Of a DNA stretch of 51,986 bases, positions 36,887-47,400 are shown piece by piece (position 1 is the first letter of the stretch; every line of letters starts with the position of its first letter). The translations under genes were made by a program, and so were the position numbers. A model generated the notes under the pieces. That model searched no databases. It was not told the DNA's origin and worked only from the letters and a program-made list of their open reading frames with translations. Source of the DNA: Paludibacteraceae bacterium (lineage in GTDB: Bacteria > Bacteroidota > Bacteroidia > Bacteroidales > Paludibacteraceae); NCBI GenBank assembly GCA_017503075.1, contig JAFVTU010000022.1, positions 1 through 51,986 of the forward strand, written 5' to 3'.

Positions 36887-37687
36887 TTATTGCAGTGTAA
36901 AATTGTCTATATCTTTCCAGAGAGGCAAGACTTCGCGGAAATGGTGGAGGGCAGCAATGTCGAAATCGGCTATCTTGGTGCCTTCTTCATCGTCTACAAA
37001 AGACACAATCGGTTGCAAACGTGTATCATACGCCACCGAGTGTCCGTTATAATTGAGTTCCTTGTCGTCTGTACCCACCATGTTCACGGCAGCAATATAG
37101 CACTGGTTCTCCGTAGCACGGGCTGCCACCAAGGCATCCCAATACTGCACACGCACCTCTGGCCAATTGGCCACCACCAAAATCACATCATAATCGCTGC
37201 CCGACCGATTACGCGCCCAAGCGGGGAAACGCAAATCGTAGCAAACGAGCAATAGGAATTTCACACCCATATACTCAAAGATATGCCTTTTCTGAGCAGG
37301 TTGGAAGAACAAATCCTCTCCGCCGTGGGCATACAAATGGCGTTTATCCTGAATCTCTATCTCCGCATGTGGCTTAATCATAAAACCGCGATTACGAAGC
37401 TTTGCTGGAGTGTCGGGAATCGAGTGTCGGGAGTCGGGCAAACAAATAAACGAACTCACAATCGCCACGCCACTCTTATCCGCTACTGCTTGCAGGCGGC
37501 GGATAATCTCGCCGTCCATCGTTTCTGCCAATTCGGGATGGTCGGTGCAAAAACCAGTCGCAAACATCTCTGGTAATACCGCCACATCGGCTTTGCCAGC
37601 CAATGCAGCGATATGTTCTTCCGCCATGCGCAGATTCGTTTCCTTATCTGCCCACGCGATGGAGTATTGTAGCAGTGCTACTCTCAT
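36887..37687 (-). CDS. Nitrilase-family amidohydrolase (omega-amidase/YafV-like)
   Basis: This 266-residue cytoplasmic carbon-nitrogen hydrolase has the Glu-Lys-Cys triad E40 (LPEMF), K115 (DKRHLY) and C149 (VCYDLRFP). The CYDLRFP and AHGGED segments point to the omega-amidase/YafV branch, which hydrolyses alpha-ketoglutaramate and similar amides. Residues ~83-95 are an extra Pro/Asp/Ser-rich loop encoded by a duplicated GAGTGTCGGGA (plus strand 37408 and 37422). Its start overlaps the end of floA by 4 bp, so it is the last gene of the nfeD-floA operon. Confidence 0.88.
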   Translation of the reverse strand: MRVALLQYSIAWADKETNLRMAEEHIAALAGKADVAVLPEMFATGFCTDHPELAETMDGEIIRRLQAVADKSGVAIVSSFICLPDSRHSIPDTPAKLRNRGFMIKPHAEIEIQDKRHLYAHGGEDLFFQPAQKRHIFEYMGVKFLLLVCYDLRFPAWARNRSGSDYDVILVVANWPEVRVQYWDALVAARATENQCYIAAVNMVGTDDKELNYNGHSVAYDTRLQPIVSFVDDEEGTKIADFDIAALHHFREVLPLWKDIDNFTLQ

Positions 37688-38673
37688 TTCTTTTTCGCAG
37701 GCTCGCTAGCAGGTTTGCCAATGGCTTCGCGCATGGTGGTGTCCGCTTGGATATTTTGCATACGGTAGTAGTCCATGATACCCAAATTACCATTGCGGAA
37801 AGCATCTGCCATCGCTTGTGGTACCAATGCCTCTGCCTCAATCACTTTCGCACGTGCCTCTTGCGCCTTCGCCTTCATCTCTTGCTCATTAGCAATAGCC
37901 ATAGCACGACGCTCCTCTGCCTTCGCCTGAGCGATGTTCTTGTCCGCTTGCGCCTGATCCATCTGCAATTGCGCACCGATGTTCTTACCTACATCGATGT
38001 CGGCGATATCAATACTCAAAATCTCGAACGCTGTACCTGCATCCAACCCCTTGCTGAGCACGAGTTTGGAGATGCTATCTGGGTTCTCTAGCACCATCTT
38101 GTGGCTCTCTGCCGAACCAATAGAACTAACGATACCCTCGCCTACACGAGCCAAAACTGTATCTTCGCCAGCACCACCGACCAATTGCTTGATGTTCGCA
38201 CGCACGGTCACACGCGCTTTGGCAATCAACTGAATACCGTCTTTCGCCACGGCGGTCACAGGTGGAGTATCTATCACGCGAGGGTTAACCGACATTTGTA
38301 CTGCCTCGAACACATCACGACCTGCCAAGTCAATAGCGGTCGCCATTTGGAAAGAGAGTTGCATATTTGCTTTGCTGGCACTCACGAGTGCATGCACCAC
38401 GCGCTCAATATGTCCACCAGCGAGGAAGTGCGCCTCCAGTCCGTCGCGCTTCACATCGATCAAACCTGCCTTATGTGCTTCAATCAGACAGTTCACAATA
38501 CGTGTTGGTGGCACCTTACGGATACGCATCAAGAAGAGTTGCACCAACGATACATGTACACCACTCACTACTGCGTTAATCCACAGCATAAAAGGTACAT
38601 AGTAGAAGAAAATAATCACGAGGATGGCCATTATTGCCACCAGTACCCATTGTAAAATACCAAATGTCTCCAT
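37684..38673 (-). CDS. floA: Flotillin-like protein FloA
   Basis: This 329-residue membrane-associated scaffold has an N-terminal hydrophobic hairpin (residues ~8-35), then an SPFH-like domain ([39 protein letters not shown]). An Ala/Glu/Lys-rich coiled coil with [19 protein letters not shown] runs at about residues 235-285. The length and motifs match the FloA/UPF0365 family. It organises membrane microdomains. The NfeD-like gene 45 bp upstream is its usual partner. Confidence 0.93.
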   Translation of the reverse strand: METFGILQWVLVAIMAILVIIFFYYVPFMLWINAVVSGVHVSLVQLFLMRIRKVPPTRIVNCLIEAHKAGLIDVKRDGLEAHFLAGGHIERVVHALVSASKANMQLSFQMATAIDLAGRDVFEAVQMSVNPRVIDTPPVTAVAKDGIQLIAKARVTVRANIKQLVGGAGEDTVLARVGEGIVSSIGSAESHKMVLENPDSISKLVLSKGLDAGTAFEILSIDIADIDVGKNIGAQLQMDQAQADKNIAQAKAEERRAMAIANEQEMKAKAQEARAKVIEAEALVPQAMADAFRNGNLGIMDYYRMQNIQADTTMREAIGKPASEPAKKK

Positions 38674-38718
38674 ATTGTTTTAGTTTAAAGATTATAGTTT
38701 AAAGTTTAAAGGCAAGGG

Positions 38719-39048
38719 TTATTTTTGTAACTCTTCCATGTGTTTGCCAGCAGAAGGCATATCTACGCCACCTTCAATCTTAGTGTCGAGTGCCATCTTA
38801 TCCATGGCTTTGCTCTTGACAAACACCCACACGGCTATGCCGCAAAGCACTACGCATGCTGCCAGTGTCACATGACCAGCCCACGCCCAGAGGGTAGAAA
38901 GCTTGACATATGCGATTACCACAGCGCCGACCAAACTACACAAGCCAAAGATGCCCGCTACACCAAAACCAGGCAGAAGAAACATTTCTGCCAATAATAA
39001 TCCTACTCCAAAAACCACGAGGATAATTGTCAAAATCAAATATGTCAT
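38719..39048 (-). CDS. NfeD-like short membrane protein
   Basis: This 109-residue protein has three hydrophobic segments (about 2-21, 24-46 and 50-75), with MTYLILTIILVVFGVGLLLAE at the start read in part, and a polar tail. It corresponds to the short membrane half of NfeD proteins, without the protease domain and apparently without a full OB domain. I start at 39048 since upstream codons lie in the promoter. It is first in an operon with floA and the amidase. Confidence 0.8.
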   Translation of the reverse strand: MTYLILTIILVVFGVGLLLAEMFLLPGFGVAGIFGLCSLVGAVVIAYVKLSTLWAWAGHVTLAACVVLCGIAVWVFVKSKAMDKMALDTKIEGGVDMPSAGKHMEELQK

Positions 39049-39070
39049 AGCTTCAAAATTTTTATGGCTG

Positions 39071-39102
39071 CAAAGGTACAAAAAATAATACATATATGCA
39101 AA
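39071..39102 (-). promoter_or_regulatory. Promoter of the nfeD-floA-amidase operon
   Basis: On the minus strand, TTTG (39102-39099) and TACCTTTG (39078-39071) are 20 nt apart. It is divergent from the topA promoter. Confidence 0.8.
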
Positions 39103-39165
39103 CAAAAAAGCAAAAAACAAAAAACTTTACTTTATATAAGTAATCAAAAAAAGCCGAAAAATAAA

Positions 39166-39197
39166 TTTGCACCATTCAAAATTTTGTTGTACCTTTG
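39166..39197 (+). promoter_or_regulatory. Promoter of topA
   Basis: TTTG (39166-39169) and TACCTTTG (39190-39197) are 20 nt apart. The leader to ATG at 39239 is about 35 nt. Confidence 0.8.
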
Positions 39198-39238
39198 CCG
39201 CCGTTTTGCGAAAAAAGAACAAACTACACCTTATATAT

Positions 39239-41554
39239 ATGAGCAAAAATTTAATGATAGTTGAGTCCCCAAGCAAAGGAAAAACCATAGCCAAGTATTT
39301 GGGTAAGGATTTTCGCTTAATGTCGTCGCAAGGACATATTCGCGACATTGAAGGAGTGGGGAAAAATAGCATGGGCATTGATTTTAACAATGACTATACG
39401 CCTAACTATGTGATTGATAAAGATAAACTACACCTTGTTGACGCTCTGCGCAAAGAAGCTTTGAAAGCTGACAAAGTCTGGCTTGCAAGCGACCCTGACC
39501 GCGAGGGAGAAGCTATTGCTTGGCATATCCAAGAGGTGTTGCAACTGCCCAAGGATAAAGTTTGCCGTATTACTTTCAACGATACTACCAAAGAATCTAT
39601 TTTAGAGGCTATTAACCACCCACGCGATATTGACTACAATCTGGTAAACGCCCAACAGGCACGCCGAGTTATGGATCGCATCGTGGGCTTTGAGCTCTCG
39701 CCCGTGCTTTGGAAAAAGGTTATTACTGGACTGAGTGCAGGGCGTGTACAGTCTGTTGCGGTACGATTGATTGTAGAGCGCGAACGTGAGATAGAGGAAT
39801 TTGTACCTACATCAAGTTATCGCGTAGCGGCAGAGTTTGTGGGGGCTGCAATTAATGGAGAAACCACCTCTTTCAAAGCGGAGCTCAACCATCGTTTTGC
39901 TACCAAAGAAGAGGTGCTTGCTTTCTTAGAAAGTTGCAAAAACTCTGCTTTTACCCTCACTTCTGTGATGCACAAACCTGGGCATCGCTCACCAGCGCCA
40001 CCATTTACTACATCAACGCTTCAGCAAGAAGCAGTGCGGAAATTGCACTTCTCTGTATCAAAGACCATGCGTTTAGCGCAATCGCTCTATGAGGCAGGAC
40101 ATATCACATACATGCGTACCGACTCGGTGAATCTAAGTGCGTTAGCTATCAATACTGCTAAATCAACTATCCTTGCTGAGTACGGAGCAAACTACCATAA
40201 GGCTCGTCGATATCAAACTAAGTCTAAAAATGCACAAGAGGCACACGAGGCTATTCGACCAACCTATATGAATGTGGCTGTGGCGGGCAATAACAACGAC
40301 GAGCGTCGTTTGTACGACTTGATTCGCAAACGCGCATTGGCGTCGCAAATGGCTGATGTTGAGCTGGATACTACGCGTGTGGAAGTGACGATGAGCAATT
40401 CGCCATACTTATGGACTGCTACGCATGAGGTGATTACTTTCGATGGCTTTATGCGTGTCTATACGCAAGCTGCAGATGAGGAAATTGCTGCCAACAATCA
40501 AGCTGCAATCGCATTACTCAAGGAGAATGTTAACTGTCAATTGTCAACTGTCAACTGCCAAGAGACTTTTACCAAAGCACCAGCTCGTTACCACGAAGGT
40601 TCGTTGGTTGACAAAATGGATGAATTGGGTATTGGACGTCCGTCTACCTATGCAACTGTGATTGAGACGATTCAATCGCGTAAGTATGTGGAGCGTGGTT
40701 TGGTGGAGGGAACTAAACGTTCGTACAACATCATCACTCTTTCTAATGGCAAAATCATTGACAAAACCAAATCCGAAATAGTAGGTGCAGATTCAGGAAA
40801 GCTTCTCCCTACCGACCTCGGACGTATTACCAATGACTTTCTCGTGGATCAATTCCCAGCAATCTTGAGTTATGATTTCACAGCGCAATCCGAAGAAAAC
40901 TTTGATGCCATTGCTGCGGGAGATGCTAACTGGGTACAGACAGTAGATGAATTCTACCAGACTTTCCATCCGCTTATTAAGCAAGTCCCTTTGGGTAAGA
41001 TGGCAGCTCGATTCATTGGTAATCATCCTCAGACGGGCGAACCTATCTTTGCTCGCATTACCAAAAACGGACCTTGTGTACAATTGGGCGATAGTGATAG
41101 CGAAAAACCTAAGTTCGCTTCTATGCAAAAGGGACAAAGTATCTTTACCATTACTTTGGATGAAGCGTTAGCACTTTTTGTAAATGCTTTGCCTCGAACT
41201 TTAGGTGTGTATGATGGCCAAGAAGTGGTAATAGGCGAAGGAAAATATGGACCTTATGTTCGACATGCGGGAGTTTTTACTAGTCTACCAAAATCAGCAG
41301 ATCCTTATGTAGTTACTCTAGAGGAAATAGTCGCTTTTTTAGAACAGAAAAAGCAAGCAGAATTGCCACTTCATGTCTTTGGAAATATCCAAGTACTCAA
41401 TGGGCGGTATGGTGCGTATATCAAAACTCCACAAGGCAACTATCGCCTCTCTCGCTCTGTCAATCTGCAAACGCTTACTCAGCAGCAGTGTCTGGATATT
41501 ATCGCTTCCTCCGAACCTACAGGGAAATCCAAACGAAAGTTTACTAAAAAATAG
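39239..41554 (+). CDS. topA: DNA topoisomerase I (type IA)
   Basis: This 771-residue enzyme relaxes negative supercoils. The TOPRIM domain has MIVESPSKGKTIAKYLG and LASDPDREGEAIAWH. Active-site Y291 lies in GHITYMRTDSV, and the GLSAGRVQSVAVRLIVERE segment is intact. There are no C-terminal Cys4 zinc fingers; TOPO_C-like repeats with GRYGAYIKTP and GKYGPYVRH are present instead. Residues ~430-441 (VNCQLSTVNCQ) are encoded by an in-frame TGTCAAY repeat at 40532-40560 and are not expected in the family. The ATG at 39239 gives the conserved start. Confidence 0.95.
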   Translation: MSKNLMIVESPSKGKTIAKYLGKDFRLMSSQGHIRDIEGVGKNSMGIDFNNDYTPNYVIDKDKLHLVDALRKEALKADKVWLASDPDREGEAIAWHIQEVLQLPKDKVCRITFNDTTKESILEAINHPRDIDYNLVNAQQARRVMDRIVGFELSPVLWKKVITGLSAGRVQSVAVRLIVEREREIEEFVPTSSYRVAAEFVGAAINGETTSFKAELNHRFATKEEVLAFLESCKNSAFTLTSVMHKPGHRSPAPPFTTSTLQQEAVRKLHFSVSKTMRLAQSLYEAGHITYMRTDSVNLSALAINTAKSTILAEYGANYHKARRYQTKSKNAQEAHEAIRPTYMNVAVAGNNNDERRLYDLIRKRALASQMADVELDTTRVEVTMSNSPYLWTATHEVITFDGFMRVYTQAADEEIAANNQAAIALLKENVNCQLSTVNCQETFTKAPARYHEGSLVDKMDELGIGRPSTYATVIETIQSRKYVERGLVEGTKRSYNIITLSNGKIIDKTKSEIVGADSGKLLPTDLGRITNDFLVDQFPAILSYDFTAQSEENFDAIAAGDANWVQTVDEFYQTFHPLIKQVPLGKMAARFIGNHPQTGEPIFARITKNGPCVQLGDSDSEKPKFASMQKGQSIFTITLDEALALFVNALPRTLGVYDGQEVVIGEGKYGPYVRHAGVFTSLPKSADPYVVTLEEIVAFLEQKKQAELPLHVFGNIQVLNGRYGAYIKTPQGNYRLSRSVNLQTLTQQQCLDIIASSEPTGKSKRKFTKK
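40532..40560. repeat. TGTCAAY tandem repeat inside topA
   Basis: AACTGTCAATTGTCAACTG and a further TCAACTGCC give three to four degenerate units of CTGTCAA/TTGTCAA, in frame within topA. Confidence 0.8.
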
Positions 41555-41580
41555 CCACCCTACACAACCCTACATATACC

Positions 41581-42045
41581 ATGAGGCCCTCTCTGCTATT
41601 ACTGTCTTTTTTGTTTGCGGCTTGTAGCCTCTCTGCTCAAAATACAGTTGTGATTTCTAAAAAATCACTTAGGGTGTATGTGGTTAATAGCCAATCTGAT
41701 ACATTGTGTACTTTTAGATGCGCATGTGGAAAAAACAAAGGCAATAAGCGCTACAATGGAGATTATCGTACTCCAGAAGGAATTTTTCAAATAGCCTCTA
41801 TTGAGAATTCCAAATATTGGAGATACAAGGGGGGAGTACGGAATGTATATGGCCCTTATTTCATCCGTCTTAAAGTCCCCAAATGGAGAGGAATAGGTAT
41901 TCATGGTACCAATGCTCCTAAGACTATTGGAACTCGATGTACCAAAGGCTGTATACGGTTGAGAAATAAAGATGTCATCCAGCTTGTTAAACATGTAGAA
42001 GTAGGTACCAAGGTACATATATTGAGTGATTATCCTCGTCGTTGA
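41581..42045 (+). CDS. L,D-transpeptidase (YkuD domain), exported
   Basis: This 154-residue protein has an N-terminal signal (LLLLSFLFAACSLSAQ; a Cys at position 15 leaves a lipoprotein possible). The YkuD catalytic motif is present: H in IHGTN, then GTRCTKGCIRLRNKD with the nucleophilic Cys of KGC. YNGDYRTPEGIF is the usual upstream signature. It probably makes 3-3 peptidoglycan crosslinks or anchors a protein to the wall. It starts 26 bp after topA and may share its transcript. Confidence 0.9.
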   Translation: MRPSLLLLSFLFAACSLSAQNTVVISKKSLRVYVVNSQSDTLCTFRCACGKNKGNKRYNGDYRTPEGIFQIASIENSKYWRYKGGVRNVYGPYFIRLKVPKWRGIGIHGTNAPKTIGTRCTKGCIRLRNKDVIQLVKHVEVGTKVHILSDYPRR

Positions 42046-42074
42046 TTATCAACCACTACACCAATTGCCAATGG

Positions 42075-42113
42075 GTGTCTATTACTCATTAGCAAAGTGT
42101 CCATTACTCATTA
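42075..42113. repeat. 17-bp direct repeat
   Basis: GTGTCYATTACTCATTA occurs at 42075-42091 and 42097-42113, with one difference, in the gap after the transpeptidase gene. ACTCATTA motifs of this sort look like slippage-prone intergenic repeat. Confidence 0.75.
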
Positions 42114-42169
42114 CTACCCACACTAAATACCTCTATTTTATAGGAAAAATGCTTTTTTTTTTAAAAAAA

Positions 42170-42201
42170 TTTGCATGTTTCTAGATTTTTAAGTAACTTT
42201 G
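42170..42201 (+). promoter_or_regulatory. Promoter of the abundant-lipoprotein gene
   Basis: TTTG (42170-42173) and TAACTTTG (42194-42201) are 20 nt apart, with a ~70-nt AT-rich leader to ATG at 42279. Confidence 0.8.
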
Positions 42202-42278
42202 CGGCCAATTTGAGAAGTTCGGCGAGAATATTTTAAAATTAAATACAATTAACTATTATCTTTAAATCATTAAAAGTT

Positions 42279-43784
42279 ATGAAAAAAATTGCACTAATTG
42301 CTCTGTCAGCAGTAATTCTGTTTGCAGCACCATCGTGTAAAAAACAACAATGCAAGTTAGTTAAGCATGTTGTGTCTGAAGAGTATGTTTACGCTGACCC
42401 ATGTGGCGATAATGTGGACATCGATGTTAATCTTAAAGCAGACAAGGCAAAGAAAGAAGCGAAACTTCCTAAATTGTGGAGATGCCAAGCAAAGTCTTTG
42501 GTTAAGGGCTTGTTGAAAGACCAAGAGATTATCAATACTCCACGCGTAGTGCCTTTGACTGTTGGTTACTACGAGTGCAATCAAGCTTGCAAACGCGAAC
42601 TCCTCTATAAGGCGCAAGTGAATGGCATAATCGATGCTGACTTTACTGATATCGTTAACCATGACAATCTCCTTACTTATTGGGTAGAAGCTGCTCTTAC
42701 TCCTAAAGGCAAAGCACTGATTGTTGAGGATGATACCCCTATCTTCCCAGAAGATACTATTACCGAGTGGGGTGTGGTATTCCCAGAGTCAGGCAAAAAT
42801 AAATATGGCGAATATACTTGCGATTCTGTTAACCTCTCTTGCGATGTTACAGAGCTTATCCAAAAGTTCTATCGTACATATATCGCTAACAAGAATGAAG
42901 CTATCCTTTCATTCGGTACCAATGACCTTATCGCTGCGCAAGAGCGTATCCTTAAAGCTAAGGAACTTGGCGTTAGAAAACGCGTAAAGGATCCCTTCAC
43001 TCGCAACTATGCTTTTGACCAAGCTGATGTTGAGGCACTTGCTATCTACAAATGGACATGCTATGTTGACTTGTATGTAGTGCGTATTGATGGTCAACAA
43101 TTCTGCGTGGTAGTTAAGGATCAAGATGGTGTTAAGAAGATTGACGATGTTGCTCTCAACGCTCCTGCTGAGCTCAATATTGACAACACTATGCGTTGTT
43201 TCGCGCTCAATATCACTGCTCGTGAGTTGCATGATGCGCAAAAACATGCTGACATCAATCCTTCTCGTCCTGACCAAATCGCTCCTGTAGCACCTTCTGT
43301 TAAGAATGCACCTGCTACTCCTCTCTTGTTCGACGAGTACTCTCCTGTCTTGATGCCAGGTATCGAGAAAGTGGTTCGTCCTACTACTATCCCTTATGAC
43401 TTGGCTGTTGCTTCTCAATACGCAGAGGAATTCAACCTCCTTGCTTTCGATAAGAAGTTCGCTAAGATGGGCAAAATCAAAACTGTTAAGGGTGCAGCTG
43501 TTCCTACCAAGAAAGCTAACATCGTTATCAAGACTGTTAAGGTTTCTCCTCTAGGTCGTATCTGCTACAAGGCAGTTGAGGGAGCTACTGAGGAGTATGT
43601 AGCATTCTTCCAATACATCGATGAGGAATGGATGTGCATCGGTATCCGCGAAACCCAAAAGGTTGAGGTGGAAATCGTAGAGCCATTCGTTATTGCTCCT
43701 AGAGCAGCTAAGGCAACTGAGATCGTGCCTGATGTTACAGAGCAATTGAACGATGTGCAACACTGCGAATGCGCTGTTAAGTAA
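42279..43784 (+). CDS. Lipoprotein of unknown function with highly expressed codon use
   Basis: This 501-residue protein has a lipoprotein-type signal (LFAAPSC, C20). The mature part is Lys/Val/Asp-rich with about ten Cys spread through it, and a C-terminal third that begins with a Pro/Ala-rich stretch (RPDQIAPVAPSVKNAPATP). I do not recognise a domain. The codon choice (CGT, GTT, AAC, ATC, GCT, TCT) is close to that of tuf and rpoC and unlike the neighbouring surface genes, which suggests an abundant envelope protein. It is monocistronic, with its own promoter and a strong terminator. Confidence 0.75.
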   Translation: MKKIALIALSAVILFAAPSCKKQQCKLVKHVVSEEYVYADPCGDNVDIDVNLKADKAKKEAKLPKLWRCQAKSLVKGLLKDQEIINTPRVVPLTVGYYECNQACKRELLYKAQVNGIIDADFTDIVNHDNLLTYWVEAALTPKGKALIVEDDTPIFPEDTITEWGVVFPESGKNKYGEYTCDSVNLSCDVTELIQKFYRTYIANKNEAILSFGTNDLIAAQERILKAKELGVRKRVKDPFTRNYAFDQADVEALAIYKWTCYVDLYVVRIDGQQFCVVVKDQDGVKKIDDVALNAPAELNIDNTMRCFALNITARELHDAQKHADINPSRPDQIAPVAPSVKNAPATPLLFDEYSPVLMPGIEKVVRPTTIPYDLAVASQYAEEFNLLAFDKKFAKMGKIKTVKGAAVPTKKANIVIKTVKVSPLGRICYKAVEGATEEYVAFFQYIDEEWMCIGIRETQKVEVEIVEPFVIAPRAAKATEIVPDVTEQLNDVQHCECAVK

Positions 43785-43808
43785 TTAGCATACAATATAC
43801 TTACCCTA

Positions 43809-43840
43809 AAGCATCCTCCAGCGTGAGGATGCTTTTTTTT
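43809..43840 (+). terminator. Terminator of the abundant-lipoprotein gene
   Basis: AAGCATCCTC (43809-43818) pairs with GAGGATGCTT around CAGCGT, followed by eight Ts. The ~165 bp after it, up to the next promoter, hold nothing I can identify. Confidence 0.95.
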
Positions 43841-44006
43841 GATTCCCTGTCTGTTACGGGTTCTTGACGGATATGTCCAATTACTTCAAGATCCTATCAC
43901 ACCCACAATCAATCACCTATTGATTCCCCTTTTTGTACTTCCGATTAATCACTTTTTAAAAAATGGGGTGTTTTTTATAAAAAAACACGATTTTATCTTC
44001 TTTTTC

Positions 44007-44038
44007 TTGTCATATTCAAAAAAAAATTACTAACTTTG
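44007..44038 (+). promoter_or_regulatory. Promoter of the small membrane protein / giant protein operon
   Basis: TTGT (44007-44010) and TAACTTTG (44031-44038) are 20 nt apart. Confidence 0.75.
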
Positions 44039-44080
44039 CAACCAATTTTGTATAATAAATTGAGGTGTAAAATTTGCTTG

Positions 44081-44431
44081 ATGAATAATGATTCTCAAAT
44101 ATCAAATCTTTCAGACGTCTTCGCTACTTCTGCGGGTATGCAGGGAATTGATTCTTATTCTGTAAAACGGACAACATCGTTTAGTTCAATTCATCAAGAG
44201 GTGTCGCAGTCGCTTTTTAGTGAGTATGAGGAGGTTTGCTCTTCCTCATCTACTTTCACGTCGCGCAGAAATTCAGGTCGTGACGACCAATTGGATGATA
44301 ACAATACCGCTACTGGTCAAGAAAAACCAGGTTCGCCTGTGGGCGATATGCTCTTGCCAATGTTGGTGATGGCATTGGTGTATGTTGTAGTTAAACTTTT
44401 CCGTAAACTTAAAACAACTCAAGTACTATGA
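44081..44431 (+). CDS. Small Ser-rich protein with C-terminal membrane anchor
   Basis: This 116-residue protein is read from ATG 44081; an in-frame ATG at 44036 overlaps the promoter. It has no signal peptide. Residues 1-85 are Ser/Asp/Gln-rich and probably disordered. Residues ~89-105 (MLLPMLVMALVYVVVKL) form one transmembrane helix, followed by a basic tail (FRKLKTT). This is a tail-anchored layout with the bulk in the cytoplasm. Its stop overlaps the start of the giant T9SS gene by 4 bp (ATGA). I do not recognise the family; coupling suggests a role in expressing or exporting the next protein, which is inference. Confidence 0.6.
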   Translation: MNNDSQISNLSDVFATSAGMQGIDSYSVKRTTSFSSIHQEVSQSLFSEYEEVCSSSSTFTSRRNSGRDDQLDDNNTATGQEKPGSPVGDMLLPMLVMALVYVVVKLFRKLKTTQVL

Positions 44432-47400
44432 AACGACTCGTACTGATTATATCCGCTATATTTTCGCTTGCAGGTATGCAGGCGCAGACCTACCTTGAAG
44501 ATGGCGATGTGGTGTCAATTAGTTTTATTGCCAATGATCTTCACTATTATCTTGAAGCAAGTGGCAACGGTATCTTGACCAAGACTTATCCTACGGATAA
44601 CTGTTTGTGGGAGTTGGGCATAACCCAAAATGGTCAATACACCCTCAAGGATTTGAGTACAGGACGATATTTGGGGTGGAAGTTTACTGACCCAAGCAAC
44701 TCGCAAATGTTGCTTGTGAATACGGACAACCCATCTGCTTTTTCGTTTGAGAACCAAAATAGTGTTCAGGATAAATACATGCACGGCTATTTGTATTATT
44801 CTGAATATTATGCACCATGGTGGAATACCATCGCTATGTATATTGACGGCGAATGGGGCGGTAGTGGTCCATATTTCACTACTCATAACTGGCACAACTA
44901 CGAACTCTATATCGAGAAATGGGAACAAAAAGGTGCGGGCAGTCCAACTGGACACTTCAATCCGTCTAAGATAGAGTTTAGTTATATTGGCGACCAAGAG
45001 GGAGAGGCTGAAACAGACGATGATCCTCGTACTGTTGAGTTTATGATTGAGGCAACCACAGAGTCATACTATCAATGTGTTAATCGCCCAGAGGAAGCAT
45101 TGCTCCGCCGTAGTACGGGTAATGTAGATGGTAACGATATCCAAATCAAAAACATCTATTGGCAGAGCACGGGTGATAGCAAAGGCAAATCCTCTAATCT
45201 TGAAGTTAGCAAATATGTAGCACATCAAGATGCGAACCGTACATTGATGACCTTAAGCGCTGTCACACAAAGCGAAGGTAAATGGCAATTCACCATCACT
45301 CCCGAGGACGGTAATCCGATGGGATTGATGGATATGTTGGGCTCCTCAAAGCGTTGGATTGACTATGCGGATAATGTAGTCGTAGAATTTACCTACGGCA
45401 ATAGTTCTGAGCTACAAACGGCACAGATGCGCGTGGTGCGCAAGTCCTACCACGAAGAGCAATTGCCAGCCCTTACCTTCTCTATTAACCCTGTGACCTA
45501 TACTTTTTCGAAAGAAGAAGAAACCAAACAGTTTGATGTAGAGCTGATTCACCAACACGGTACGGTAATCTACAACGTGGATAACCAAGCAATAAAAACC
45601 GTATATACTTACGATTCAGTACATGTGAATTTAAGCGATTTTGACGAGAAATTCACAGCTGAAGATGGCTGGGAAAAGACATACCGATTCTACTCCAATC
45701 CTGCCGACCTATCCACTCATTGGTTAACGGTGAATGACAATGAATTCCAAAATGAGGGTAATCTCTACATTACAGCAAAAGCAAACGATACACATCTCAA
45801 GCGTTCTGACACACTTATTGTAACATTGAATAAGACAAAAGGCGATCACCAACATGCAGAGAGTTTCAAGATTCCGCTTAGCCAACGAGGTGTAGAGGGT
45901 GGTATTAAGTTCCTTTCAAAAATAGGACAAGGTAATACGGCGTTAGGTAAAAACCCTCATGATAATAGAGATGAGCAACAGGTTCACACCGCCGAAAGAA
46001 CTATCTATTACTTGCCTAACCAAGATATTGAACTTCGCTTGCCCGAATCGGGCTACTCGGGTTATATGCGTTGGTATGACTATGAAACCAATGGTGACCC
46101 TTACTACAACTATGCTCGTGGCAATGAATATGCATCCACATCATGGGTTCGTTCGCCTCGCGCTGCTAATGGTAACGCTTTCTCTGCGATCAATACGCCA
46201 CGAAGTAGCGAATCGATAGGAGATGAGGGGGTGTCATACGGACTATACGCCATCAACAAAGCCAGTAGAGGAGGTGTGTTGGATGAGGGCAACCCTAGCA
46301 ACCCTGCACCTATATTAAAAGGCTGGGATTACGATCCAGATAAGCCTGCTACTGCACACCATATTATGGCATGCGATGTGAGTGCATATACCGATTATAC
46401 TATCTGGACGAGTCAAAATGGAGCACGTATAGATAGTATCATGGAGCCAACCCTCTCCTATCGCCAACTCTTCCATCTCCGTCCCGCTAGTGAGATGGCA
46501 GATAAGTTAAAGAACTTGGGAGATGATAAGTATTTGGAAGAGTACCAGTATATTGCTCCAGCAGGTAAGCAGATTCTGCTATCTACCGAGTTCCGCCATA
46601 GCAAAGTGCGCTCTCACGAGTCGGAGTTGTGCTATTTCTATTGGAATGGTGGGGATCAACCCGCCCGCGTGAATGGCAATGTGACTTGGAAAAAAGATGG
46701 TGCTACTCACTCACCAAGGTATATCGCCGAGTTGGACTACCTGATTGTGCGTAGCGAAGTGCCAGATACGGTGACGTACACCTTGACCGTAAATGATACA
46801 GGTGAGCGCATTGCTCGATTTGTGGTGGCATTTGTGGATGTTGAGAAATATGGCCCTACCAACAAGACCATTATCACCAAACAACGAATCACCAATGAGT
46901 TTGAGATACGCGAGTTGATTGATTTCAACGATGAAGGGGAGATTGCCACCTTGACTGATGGATCAAAGCACCTCAATAAGCACTTAGATTGGCAAGAGAG
47001 TACCTATGGATATGTATATCCTGCGGGCGAATTAGCTACCAAGTTCAAGCGTGGTGCAGATCAAGGTGCATTCCCTTTCTATGGCGAATATAGTTTGGTC
47101 AACGAGGTGAAAAAGGGTTGGGCGAGTGCTGAGCAATTAGGCGGCAAGGACAATGGTTTTGCGATATATGTGGACGGTACTATGGAGCCTGGATTGGTGG
47201 CAAGCATCACAGCCAATGCCAATATATGCGAGGGACAAACAATGTATTGCTCCGCATGGTTCTGCAACCCAGCACCTGCTAACTGGTCGGGCGAGGGCAA
47301 CCCAATCTTCCGCTGTAATATTGAAGGTTTGTTGGGTGGAGAATGGAAGAATGTAGCTACCTATTTCGTGGGAGAGCTACTGAAAGGTACGGGCTGGCAA

